Assembly: GCF_000974425.1 (NCBI RefSeq)
Contig: NZ_CP010429.1
Coordinates: 1,488,001 to 1,552,000 of the forward strand
Reading direction: 5' to 3'
Source of the DNA: Spirosoma radiotolerans
Lineage (GTDB): Bacteria; Bacteroidota; Bacteroidia; Cytophagales; Spirosomataceae
Length of the DNA stretch: 64,000 nt
The notes under the pieces were generated by a model. The model made no database searches and was not told where the DNA came from. It was given only the letters and a program-made list of their open reading frames with translations. How positions within the stretch are numbered: position 1 is the first letter of the stretch; each line of letters opens with the position of its first letter. The position numbers and the translations under genes are program-made. Of this stretch, positions 8,150-16,538 are shown piece by piece.

Positions 8150-9382
8150 ATGTCAACCGCATCTCAGTCTCAGGAAACGATAACGACCCGCTGCTGTGTT
8201 GTCGGTGGTGGGCCGGCCGGAATGATGCTGGGCTTTCTGCTGGCTCGCTCGGGCGTGGAGGTGGTTGTGCTGGAAAAGCACCGCGATTTTCTGCGCGATT
8301 TTCGTGGAGATACCATTCACCCGTCTACCCTTGAGCTACTGGCTGAACTGGGACTGCTTACTGAATTTCTTCAGCTACCACATCAGGAGCTGCGGGCGGT
8401 TCAGGCAACAGTCAATGGGCAAACGGTACCCATTGCCGATTTTGCTCATTTGCCAACTCAGTGCAAGTTCATTGCGTTTATGCCCCAGTGGGACTTCCTG
8501 AATTTTCTGGCCGCAAAAGGTAAGCAATACCCGACTTTTCGCCTGCATCTGCAAACGGAAGCAACAGACCTAATGGAAGAGAAGGGGGCGATTGTGGGCG
8601 TGCAAGCGACAACGCCCACGGGCAAACTCATCATTCGGGCCGATTTAGTGGTGGGCACCGATGGCCGAAACTCCCTCGTCCGGCAAAAAGCGGGTTTGTC
8701 GGTACAGGATTTTGGGGTTCCAATTGACGTGCTCTGGATGAGAATTCCGAAAGATCCAGCCATTGGAGAGATGTCGTTGGGCTACTTCAAGTCGGGCAAG
8801 TTTATGGTTCTGATTGATCGGCACGACTACTTTCAATGCGGCTATATCATTCCGAAAGGGCAGTTCGACTCGATAAAACAACGGGGAATAGCGGCTTTGC
8901 AGGCCGATATTCGGGAATTGGCTCCTTTTGTGGGCGATCAGGTCAACGAGCTGAACTCTTGGGATCAGGTCAGCTTATTGACGGTGAAAGTTGACCGGTT
9001 GCGGCAGTGGTATAAGCCGGGGTTGCTTTGCATTGGTGATGCAGCTCATGCCATGTCGCCAGCGGGTGGAGTCGGTGTTAATATGGCGATTCAGGATGCA
9101 GTGGCTACGGCTAATCTATTGACTGGCTCTCTACAAGAAGGACCGGTAGGTGTTCAGCAACTAGCCAGCGTTCAGCGTCGTCGTCAGTGGCCGGTTCGGG
9201 TTATTCAGGCGGGTCAGATTGCCGTTCATAAACGGCTGATCAATGCGTCGATCACCCAACCTGCTGTTGTTCCTCCATACATCATCTGGTTATTTCGGCA
9301 CGTACCCTTAATCCGTCGTCTACCTGCTTACCTGATCGGTATAGGGCCCCGACCCGAACACATCCGCACAACGGTAAACTGA
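8150..9382 (+). CDS. FAD-dependent monooxygenase (PHBH/UbiH-like)
   Basis: This 410-residue flavoprotein belongs to the PF01494 family. The Rossmann FAD motif is near the N-terminus (VVGGGPAGMMLGFLLA), the DG motif follows (VVGTDGRNSLVRQ), and the GD motif is CIGDAAHAMSPAGGVGVNMA. Family members are NAD(P)H-dependent aromatic hydroxylases or drug-modifying enzymes such as TetX; the substrate here is unknown. Residues 340-400 form a basic C-terminal tail. The gene is divergent from the ankyrin gene and convergent with the efflux fusion protein. Confidence 0.92.
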   Translation: MSTASQSQETITTRCCVVGGGPAGMMLGFLLARSGVEVVVLEKHRDFLRDFRGDTIHPSTLELLAELGLLTEFLQLPHQELRAVQATVNGQTVPIADFAHLPTQCKFIAFMPQWDFLNFLAAKGKQYPTFRLHLQTEATDLMEEKGAIVGVQATTPTGKLIIRADLVVGTDGRNSLVRQKAGLSVQDFGVPIDVLWMRIPKDPAIGEMSLGYFKSGKFMVLIDRHDYFQCGYIIPKGQFDSIKQRGIAALQADIRELAPFVGDQVNELNSWDQVSLLTVKVDRLRQWYKPGLLCIGDAAHAMSPAGGVGVNMAIQDAVATANLLTGSLQEGPVGVQQLASVQRRRQWPVRVIQAGQIAVHKRLINASITQPAVVPPYIIWLFRHVPLIRRLPAYLIGIGPRPEHIRTTVN

Positions 9383-9424
9383 CAGACTGTAGAGCCAAGG
9401 TTTATCGAGCTAGCGTCTATCCGT

Positions 9425-10567
9425 TTACCGTTTGGCGGACTGAATCGCCTGGCCATCCCGGATTTCTTCGGAGGCTTTCTTCACAATAGTTGTTCCGGCC
9501 GGTAGGTCGCCGAACACCTCGACCAAACTATCGACGACATTACCTTTCTGAACCGATACCCACTGCGCCCGGTTGTCATTCACCTTAATGACAAACATCT
9601 TTTCGCTCGAACTCACCACCGATGTTGTCGGAACGAACATGGTTTTGCCCGATCTTGTTACCGGCATCATCACCTCGGCGTACATACCGGATTTGAGTTC
9701 GTGTGACGCGTTGGCAACGTCGAATTCGGCCATCATCGCCCGGTTGGCTTCTACCAGGCTTTCAGCCGAACGAGCCAGTTTGGCGTTGAAATGCCGGTCG
9801 GGCATGGCGTTTACGGTGAACGAAACGGCACTCTTGTTTTGGAGTTGATTGGCAAACGTTTCGGGAATGGCTACCGTCAGGCGCAACGTGCGGCTATCTT
9901 CCAGTACGAACAATGGTTTGCCGCTGTCACCTGCACCGACCAACGCGCCGGGACTGATATTTCGTTCGATCACCATACCGTCGAAAGGAGCGGTAATGGT
10001 GAGGTATTGCCGAAGCTCTGTTTTGGCCTGGTAGTTGGAGCGGGCGGCCTGCACCGTTCCCTTCGCTACAGCAACCATCGCGCTATCGGCCTGCATTTTT
10101 GCCAACGCCTGATCCAGTTCATTGGCCGAGACGGCTCCTTCCATTTTGGCTGTTTGCACCAACCGATTGTAGGTCAGTCGGCTGGCGCGAGCGCGCGTTG
10201 TTTGTTCAACCAGAGTTGCCTCCTGCGCCTGAACCTGCGCCTGTGCCTGACTAAGTTCCGAAATTACTTCGGGTGCGTCGAGCCGGGCCAGTACCTGTCC
10301 TTTATGAACCGTTGTGCCCCGATCTACGGCGATTTCGCGCACAAACCCTTTTACTTTAGCATACATATTCACCCGATTCCAGGGCTTCAATTCACCGGGC
10401 AGGGTTACCCGGTTGTTGGGCTGCAGGGCTTGTACAGTCGTTACTTCAACCTGTTGTATGTCAGGTTCTTTCGTGGCCGCCGGTTTGTTGTCGCTGCTGG
10501 CCGACGAACAGGCCGCAAAGCCCACCGCAACGGATGTGATTCCTACAGCGGTTAAAAGCGTTTTCAT
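9425..10567 (-). CDS. RND efflux membrane-fusion lipoprotein (HlyD/AcrA family)
   Basis: 380 residues if started at ATG 10567, which gives a lipoprotein signal with cysteine at GFAAC. An ATG at 10603 adds 12 polar residues that would spoil the signal. The domain order is typical: beta-barrel and lipoyl halves (VKGFVREIAVDRGTTVHKGQ, LTITAPFDGMVIERNISPG) around an alpha hairpin rich in Ala/Gln (about 105-175), then a membrane-proximal domain. It bridges the inner-membrane pump to the outer-membrane channel. It is the last gene of the operon, 210 bp after the permease, with a large palindrome in the gap. The usual order puts this gene first. Confidence 0.93.
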   Translation of the reverse strand: MKTLLTAVGITSVAVGFAACSSASSDNKPAATKEPDIQQVEVTTVQALQPNNRVTLPGELKPWNRVNMYAKVKGFVREIAVDRGTTVHKGQVLARLDAPEVISELSQAQAQVQAQEATLVEQTTRARASRLTYNRLVQTAKMEGAVSANELDQALAKMQADSAMVAVAKGTVQAARSNYQAKTELRQYLTITAPFDGMVIERNISPGALVGAGDSGKPLFVLEDSRTLRLTVAIPETFANQLQNKSAVSFTVNAMPDRHFNAKLARSAESLVEANRAMMAEFDVANASHELKSGMYAEVMMPVTRSGKTMFVPTTSVVSSSEKMFVIKVNDNRAQWVSVQKGNVVDSLVEVFGDLPAGTTIVKKASEEIRDGQAIQSAKR

Positions 10568-10674
10568 CTTTGTAAAAGAGCGATTGGGAATTAACGAAGT
10601 CATGTCTGTTTCGGTTGGAGGTGAACAATCGACGAGGATAAAGTACGGGCTACCCGCACGGCTTGGTAAGGGGC

Positions 10675-10769
10675 ATTCCCGTGGTCTGTGTCTTCACGGA
10701 CCGCTCACGCCGTTGCAGACAAATTTTCCTGCCGGATATAGGGTCCGTGCGGACACGGACCACGGGAAT
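10675..10769. repeat. Intergenic imperfect palindrome (element A)
   Basis: Outer arms of about 18 bp (10675-10692 against 10751-10769, ATTCCCGTGGTCTGTGTC with one mismatch) and inner arms CACGGACC/GGTCCGTG (10695-10702/10742-10749), with a ~40-base loop. The core CCGTGGTCTGTGTC recurs in element B at 33877-33890. It lies between permease and fusion-protein genes of one operon. Confidence 0.85.
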
Positions 10770-10777
10770 AGTTTAGG

Positions 10778-13700
10778 CTACAGGCCGGGACTCAGTTCGT
10801 GATGATAAAATTTGCTTTCCGGGTCTTCCGGGTCCAGCGACACCGATTGGGTGGTCGCTTTTGTCTGGAATTGAGTGAACACACAGGGCAGAATCAGCAA
10901 CGCTGCCAGCGTCGAGGCAATCAAGCCGCCAATAACGGCCTGGCCAAGCGGAGCAATCTGATCGCCCCCTTCGCCAAGACCCGACGCCATGGGCACCATG
11001 CCGGCAATCATGGCGATACTGGTCATCAGAATCGGGCGAATCCGACTGTTGGCGGCCAGCACAACGGCCTTGCGGGTGTCGCCGATTTCCAGGCGTAGGT
11101 TCTCGGCATTCGTTACCATCAGAATGGCGTTGGCGACTGATACCCCCACCGACATGATCAGGCCCATATACGATTGGAGATTAAGCGTAGCACCGCAGGC
11201 CAGCAGCATGAGCAAGGCTCCAGCTACCACCGCCGGAATGGCCGCCAGAATTACCAGCGACAGCTTAAAGGACTGATAGTTAGCCGCCAGTAGTAAGAAA
11301 ATAATGACAATGGCCACGAGCAGACCTGTTTGCAAACTGCTCAGGGTATCGGTCAGAAGGCTGGTTTGCCCACCCAGTTCGACCAGAACACCACGGGGAG
11401 GTTCGCCTGCTTCTTTGATGGCTTGCTGCACGGCTTTTTGTGCCGTGCCCAAGTCTTTTTTCTGTAAATTGGCCGTGATCGTGACGAGTCGGTTTGGGCC
11501 CGCCCGGTCATATTCTCCCGGCGCCGTTCCTTCCGAAAAAGTGGCTACATCCGATAGGAGCGGGTGCATCTCCCCACTCTTCAACGGAATATTGCCAATG
11601 TCGCTGGCGCTGCTCATCTGATACTCCGGAATCTGCACCTGCACCTGATAAGCCAGCCCTTTCGATTCATCGAGCCAGAGGTTCTTGTCTGTAAACCGGC
11701 TGGAGGAAGTGGCAGCGACCATCGACCGGGCCACCTGCGTAGAGGTAACGCCCAACTGGCCCGCCCGCTCGCGGTTCATCGTTACTTTCAGGATGGGGTA
11801 GGCCAACGGTTGGGCAATCTGAACATCGCGCAGAAAGTCGATCTTCGTCATCCGCTCCCGAATCTTGTTGGCAAACCGGCCGGCTTCACTCAGATCTTTG
11901 GCGGCTACCGTCACTTCAATGGGCGTCGATGCCCCCTGGCTCATGATCTTTTCCGTCAGCTCGATTGGCTCAAATGAAATGTTGGCCGTAGGTAACGCCT
12001 TCGCGATCCGTGCCCGAAGATCCTCTTTCAGGTTGTCCATGTTCACCGGATGCTCCTCTTTCAGCGAGACCTGCAAAACGGCTTCGTGCGGACCACTGTT
12101 GAACACGAAGATGTTGGATGTTCCGTAGCTGGACGGAACTGTTCCCACGTAAGCAGATGAAATCTCGACGTTGTCTTTCCCGACGGCTTCTTTGATGATG
12201 TCGAGTACTTTCAACGTGGCGGTTTCGGTTCGTTCCACGCGTGTGCCATCGGGAATTCGCAGCCGCATCTGAAACTGGTGACTGTTGCCGTGGGGCAGAA
12301 TGTCGGTACCAATCACCATGAAACACACGACGATGATGGCCAGACTTCCCGCCAGATAGCCACTCACAACCAGCTTCCGACGGTTCAGGACGTTTTCAAG
12401 TACCGATGAATAGCGTTGTTTAAACTTCTCGAAACCAGTCACTTTCGTTGCCGGATGATCGCCTTCATGCAGCATGGCGTGGCGTTCCTGCGCATCGAGG
12501 GCCAGTGTGGGCGCTTCGTGTGGGGGATGGCTTTTGAGCAACCAGTTTGCCAGTACGGGTACGAAGGTTTGCGAGAGCAGGAATGACGCAATCATGGCAA
12601 ACCCAACGGATAGCGACAGGGGCAGGAACATGGAACGCGGTACGCCACTCATCACGAAAGCCGGTGCGAATACGGCAAGAATAGCCAGCAGAATCAGAAA
12701 TTCGGGGAAAACGATTTCCTTACAGGCATCCCAGATGGCAACGGCTTTGGGCTTGCCCGTCTCCAGGTGCTGGTGAATGTTCTCAATCGTTACGGTAGCC
12801 TGGTCAACCAGAATCCCGATGGCCAGCGCCAGGCCCGATAAGGTCATAATGTTGATCGTTTGGCCGCACAGGTTCAGCATGATTACGGCCGATAGAATCG
12901 AAATCGGAATCGTGACCACCACAATGATAACACTACGCCAGTCGCGCAAAAACAGCAGCACCATGAGACCCGTTAATACGGCTCCAAGAATACCTTCTGT
13001 AACGAGGCTTTTCAGGGCATTGGTAACGTAAACCGATTGGTCGAATTCGTAGGAAATCTTGACATCTTCCGGCACGGCAGCCCGAAGGTCGGGCATGGCT
13101 TTACGAATATTGCTGACCACATCCAGCGTCGAGGCATCCGACTTTTTAACCACCGGAATGTACACCGCCCGACGGCCGTTCACCAGCGCATAACCCACGG
13201 TTACGTCGGCACCATCTTCAACCGTCCCCACATCCCGAACGAACACCGTTGGACCCGAACCCACCCGAATCGGAATGTTCAGGAAGTCTTCCGGCCGTTT
13301 CACCAGGGAGTTGACGGGTGTCATCAGGGCTTTTTCACCAATGCGGATATTGCCAGCGGGTGAGGGCTGGTTATTGATCACAATGGATTTGATAACCTCT
13401 TCAGGAGTAAGCTGATAACTACGGACCAGTTGCGGGTTTACTTTGATAATGACTGTTCGCTGATTGCCGCCAAAGGGTGGGGGACTCGATACGCCCGGAA
13501 TGCGGGAGAACATGGGCCGCACCCGCGATGACGCATAATCCTGAATTTCGTTTAGTGAGCGACTTGGACTTTCAAAGACCAGCTGGCCCACCGGCACCGA
13601 ACTGGCGTCGAACCGAACGACCTGGGGTGGCACGGTTCCCTCAGGCATGTAGGCTTTGGCCCGCGAGACGTTGTTGGCTACCTCAGCCGCAGCCTGGGCC

Positions 13701-14005
13701 ATATCCGTGCCGGGGTAGAACGATAGTTTAATAAGCGACAAGCCCTGAATCGTTTTAACATCGATGTCGCGAATACCCGATACATACAGGAAGTGATCCT
13801 GATAGCGGGTTGCGATGAATCCATCCATCTGATCAGGAGCCATGCCGCCATACGGTTGTACGACATAAATAGTGGGCAGATCGAGGCTCGGGAAAATATC
13901 GACCGGAATGGTGAAGAGCGACATCACCGAGAAAAATAAGAGCCCAATGACTGCCACAACCACCGAAATCGGTTTTCTCAGCGCGGAACGAATGATGTTG
14001 TACAT
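10778..14005 (-). CDS. RND efflux permease (AcrB/MexB-like)
   Basis: 1075 residues, the usual length for an inner-membrane RND pump: helix 1 at about 15-36, two large periplasmic loops and 12 membrane helices. It exports drugs, dyes, bile-type compounds or similar by proton exchange in a trimer. The TM4 relay reads GILVDQATVTIENI (about residue 401), so only the first of the two AcrB aspartates (407/408) is kept. The TM10 segment reads GVSVANAILMV (about residue 955), where AcrB has Lys940. The pump therefore belongs to a subgroup with a simpler proton relay. It sits between its outer-membrane factor (upstream) and fusion protein (downstream). Confidence 0.95.
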   Translation of the reverse strand: MYNIIRSALRKPISVVVAVIGLLFFSVMSLFTIPVDIFPSLDLPTIYVVQPYGGMAPDQMDGFIATRYQDHFLYVSGIRDIDVKTIQGLSLIKLSFYPGTDMAQAAAEVANNVSRAKAYMPEGTVPPQVVRFDASSVPVGQLVFESPSRSLNEIQDYASSRVRPMFSRIPGVSSPPPFGGNQRTVIIKVNPQLVRSYQLTPEEVIKSIVINNQPSPAGNIRIGEKALMTPVNSLVKRPEDFLNIPIRVGSGPTVFVRDVGTVEDGADVTVGYALVNGRRAVYIPVVKKSDASTLDVVSNIRKAMPDLRAAVPEDVKISYEFDQSVYVTNALKSLVTEGILGAVLTGLMVLLFLRDWRSVIIVVVTIPISILSAVIMLNLCGQTINIMTLSGLALAIGILVDQATVTIENIHQHLETGKPKAVAIWDACKEIVFPEFLILLAILAVFAPAFVMSGVPRSMFLPLSLSVGFAMIASFLLSQTFVPVLANWLLKSHPPHEAPTLALDAQERHAMLHEGDHPATKVTGFEKFKQRYSSVLENVLNRRKLVVSGYLAGSLAIIVVCFMVIGTDILPHGNSHQFQMRLRIPDGTRVERTETATLKVLDIIKEAVGKDNVEISSAYVGTVPSSYGTSNIFVFNSGPHEAVLQVSLKEEHPVNMDNLKEDLRARIAKALPTANISFEPIELTEKIMSQGASTPIEVTVAAKDLSEAGRFANKIRERMTKIDFLRDVQIAQPLAYPILKVTMNRERAGQLGVTSTQVARSMVAATSSSRFTDKNLWLDESKGLAYQVQVQIPEYQMSSASDIGNIPLKSGEMHPLLSDVATFSEGTAPGEYDRAGPNRLVTITANLQKKDLGTAQKAVQQAIKEAGEPPRGVLVELGGQTSLLTDTLSSLQTGLLVAIVIIFLLLAANYQSFKLSLVILAAIPAVVAGALLMLLACGATLNLQSYMGLIMSVGVSVANAILMVTNAENLRLEIGDTRKAVVLAANSRIRPILMTSIAMIAGMVPMASGLGEGGDQIAPLGQAVIGGLIASTLAALLILPCVFTQFQTKATTQSVSLDPEDPESKFYHHELSPGL

Positions 14006-14014
14006 GATTAATTA

Positions 14015-14101
14015 GTTTACGGTATTCGGTCTATGGTTGGCTGACGCAGGCGATGCTGACGCCGGTCCGCCGGTGCGGTCAGCCAACCACAAACCGTAAA
14101 C
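14015..14101. repeat. Intergenic imperfect palindrome (element C)
   Basis: Outer arms GTTTACGGT/ACCGTAAAC (14015-14023/14093-14101), inner arms TGGTTGGCTGAC/GTCAGCCAACCA (14034-14045/14078-14089). It fills nearly the whole gap between the outer-membrane factor and permease genes. It may modulate expression inside the operon, or be a mobile repeat. Confidence 0.85.
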
Positions 14102-14102
14102 C

Positions 14103-15539
14103 TTATTTAACCTGATTCATAAACAGCGATAAATCGCCCTCAGCAGCCGCCTTCAGCAGAAGGTAGCGCCACACGTTGCTGGTGGCTACATAGCCATCGA
14201 CTTCAGCGCGGTTGAGGGTTACGACACTCTGGAGTAACGTCACCAAATCGGTCAGGCCGCTTTGGTAACGGGAGTTGGCCTGGTTATATGCCTGCCGGGC
14301 AGCCTGAAGCTGAACTGGAGCCTGACGGGCCTGTTCCAGCGCTACCTGATACTGCGTTTCGGCCTCCTGGTATTGTCGGGTAATTTGCAGACGCTGGGTG
14401 TTGAACAACTGCCGCGACCGTTCGACCAGAAACTGATCGGCGTGATAATCCTGCCGAACCCGGAGGATATTGGTCAGATTCCAGCGGGCTACGAGGCCAA
14501 CCAGATAATTCCCGACCTGGTACCCCAGGCCATTCGCCTGATTGGCCAGAAAGATGTCGCCCTGATTCGAAAAGCCCGATCCACGGGCATTTCCGACGCC
14601 CACCAATGAGATCGTGGGCATTCCGGATCGTTGCGTGGCCAAGCTTCTGGCCGTCGACAGGTTGATCTGCGATTGAAAAAGCCTTAAGGTTGGGTTTTTT
14701 GGCGAGATGGAATCCGAGAGAAAATTACTGCTGGGCAGATTCGTATAGAAATGCATGCTATCGACCTGCATGTTAGGCTGCAATTGTCCGGCTAATTCGG
14801 AGAGACGCAGGCGCTGCACTTGTTCCTGTTGCTGGCTGCCTAACAGGAGTAGCCTGGCCCGAACGGCCTCTGCCGTAGCCAGCGAACTATCGACACCCGC
14901 CCGCATTCCCGACCGAACGCCCGCATCGACGACCCGTTTGAACGTTTGTGCACGCTCCAGGTTACTTCGTTGAATCTGAACCAGCTTCTGGTTGATAAGC
15001 AGGAGCAAATAGGCGTCGATTGTGCGAACCTGATGCTGGAAGATTTCATTTTCGTAATCAACCCGACTACGCTGTAAATCGGCTTCTGCAACGGCTATAT
15101 TGGCCTTGATCCGGCCAAAATTAATGGCCCGCCACTCAATCACCGCACTGGTAAAGCTACCAAAGCTGGCCTGTGAGATTGCCGTTGGCCGAACGCCACC
15201 CGACGTCGAAATGGCGGTGCCTTCATTCGGGAAAAACGAGCCGTTCAGGCTGTTGCTGGTCGAGTAGGTATACTGATCCTGGACAATGAGCGAGGGCAAC
15301 AGCTCAATCCGGCTGGCTTTTATGCGTCGCTCCGCACTGCTGACTTCGGCTTGTTTTGCTTTCAGGAACGGATATTGCCGAACGCTTTGGTCAACAAGTT
15401 GATGAAGTGGTATCATCTGGCTTTGCGCCTGATAGGTGAGCAAACCCAGCGTGAGCAGGAGTAAACCGCCCGCCTTTTTGGGGCAGCCAACGCGGGCCGG
15501 GAGCCCTGTTAACGAGTAGCAAGAATGTGCCTTTTTCAT
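14103..15539 (-). CDS. Outer-membrane efflux factor (TolC/OprM family)
   Basis: 478 residues from ATG 15539; a GTG three codons upstream (15548) is less likely. It has a signal peptide with a long hydrophobic core (GLLLLTLGLLTYQAQS), then two repeats of the outer-membrane efflux protein domain. Long helices rich in Ala, Gln and Arg are visible at about 110-230 and 350-430, typical of TolC periplasmic helices. It forms the trimeric exit duct for the pump. It is the first gene of the leftward operon, and the promoter region carries the 23-bp box shared with the regulator gene. Confidence 0.93.
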   Translation of the reverse strand: MKKAHSCYSLTGLPARVGCPKKAGGLLLLTLGLLTYQAQSQMIPLHQLVDQSVRQYPFLKAKQAEVSSAERRIKASRIELLPSLIVQDQYTYSTSNSLNGSFFPNEGTAISTSGGVRPTAISQASFGSFTSAVIEWRAINFGRIKANIAVAEADLQRSRVDYENEIFQHQVRTIDAYLLLLINQKLVQIQRSNLERAQTFKRVVDAGVRSGMRAGVDSSLATAEAVRARLLLLGSQQQEQVQRLRLSELAGQLQPNMQVDSMHFYTNLPSSNFLSDSISPKNPTLRLFQSQINLSTARSLATQRSGMPTISLVGVGNARGSGFSNQGDIFLANQANGLGYQVGNYLVGLVARWNLTNILRVRQDYHADQFLVERSRQLFNTQRLQITRQYQEAETQYQVALEQARQAPVQLQAARQAYNQANSRYQSGLTDLVTLLQSVVTLNRAEVDGYVATSNVWRYLLLKAAAEGDLSLFMNQVK

Positions 15540-15584
15540 GGACAGCACCTGGTTGAACGAAGCTGACTTTCGACCAGGTGTCTA

Positions 15585-15618
15585 CAAAACAAGAAGTCAA
15601 TGTTGGAAACATTTGGGA
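15585..15618 (-). promoter_or_regulatory. Putative operator-promoter of the efflux operon
   Basis: Read on the minus strand, 15618-15596 is a 23-bp box containing TTTCCAACATTGAC that matches 16481-16503 (ahead of the regulator gene) at 22 of 23 positions. Three bases further on is TTGTTTTG (15592-15585), one base off TAnnTTTG. The box contains two 11-bp-spaced TTTCC direct repeats, the spacing OmpR-family regulators favour. A weaker related block (GAAATATTTGG on the plus strand) lies at 15634-15644. The ATG is 46 bp beyond the -7-like element. Confidence 0.7.
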
Positions 15619-15709
15619 AAACAGGCGTTGGTAGAAATATTTGGCTGGATTTTAAGGAATTAAGCGATTTTAAATAGCCTGTTAGGAGAATGAGTAGATT
15701 GCGTGTAAG

Positions 15710-16360
15710 ATGAGTTTAGTACTGGAAATAAATGCAGCAGCTAGTATAGTAAAGCCACTTGACCACCATGTAAATATGACTGTATCGATGAAACTGCTCA
15801 AATCACTGGACTGGACTATCTCCACAATCCGGTTTCTCAAAAATCATTTTTTGACCATCTTCGGTTTAGGTCTGGTCGCTGCTTTTGGGCGAGCTATTCA
15901 GCTCAAGGCCTTCGGGCCAGTCAGTCCATTGTCGAATACGTTGCTCGAACTGGTTGTTGAGTCGGCCCGGATTCTGATATTCCTCTATACACTGGGCCTG
16001 ACCAATGTCAGAAAAGGGGTAGTCCGCCTTGTTCAATTTGCAACAAATAAGCAGGGACGTGAACAGGGCTGGCGTTTAGCCATCCAAAAAATGCGGACGA
16101 ATTGGGGTAGCCTGCTGGTCAATCTTGTGGCGTTTTTAGGTATAGCTTTCCTGTTTAACGCGCTGATTACTCATATTGCCTATGAGACCTGTTTGTACAT
16201 AACCTTGAAAAGCCGCCAGGTTATCTCAAGCCAGGCTTCTGAATGGGCTATTATTTTGTTCTTTAAGAATATATCCGTCATTCCTTTTACACTGGTTTTT
16301 AACGCCCTGTTTTGCCTTTGGCTAGTCAATCAGCTCCCCAGGCGGATGGCGTATAAGTAA
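15710..16360 (+). CDS. Four-helix membrane protein of unknown function
   Basis: Up to 216 residues; in-frame ATGs at 15776 and 15788 give a better N-terminus (MKLLKSLDWTIST) and the true start is uncertain. Hydrophobic segments fall near FLTIFGLGLVAAFG, LLELVVESARILIFLYTLG, LLVNLVAFLGIAFLFNALI and VIPFTLVFNALFCLWL. It ends in a basic tail (NQLPRRMAYK). I do not recognise a family. It lies between the efflux operon and the two-component system that appears to control it, and could share the divergent control region, so a link to efflux or envelope stress is possible but unproven. Confidence 0.7.
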   Translation: MSLVLEINAAASIVKPLDHHVNMTVSMKLLKSLDWTISTIRFLKNHFLTIFGLGLVAAFGRAIQLKAFGPVSPLSNTLLELVVESARILIFLYTLGLTNVRKGVVRLVQFATNKQGREQGWRLAIQKMRTNWGSLLVNLVAFLGIAFLFNALITHIAYETCLYITLKSRQVISSQASEWAIILFFKNISVIPFTLVFNALFCLWLVNQLPRRMAYK

Positions 16361-16480
16361 GTGCCGACTTGTCGTGTGTCAATGACGAACGCCCTGGAGT
16401 AGTTGATAGGCATCAACCAGGATTTGGTATACATAGGCTTGGCATCAAGCGTCTCGTTTATAAAATGCTCCCCCAAAACG

Positions 16481-16514
16481 TCCCAAATATTTCCAACATT
16501 GACAGCTACTTTAG
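16481..16514 (+). promoter_or_regulatory. Putative operator-promoter of the response-regulator gene
   Basis: The 23-bp box at 16481-16503 matches the one before the efflux operon with a single difference. It is followed after exactly three bases by TACTTTAG (16507-16514), one base off TAnnTTTG. The same box-to-element spacing at both loci argues for a shared regulator, most simply autoregulation by the OmpR-type protein encoded 25 bp downstream. Confidence 0.7.
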
Positions 16515-16538
16515 GGGTCTACTAGCTTGGGTGACGTT

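Noticed and set aside
9791..10555. 254-codon plus-strand frame opposite the membrane-fusion gene
   Set aside because: Composition rich in Arg, Gly and Cys without family features; shadow of the fusion-protein gene.
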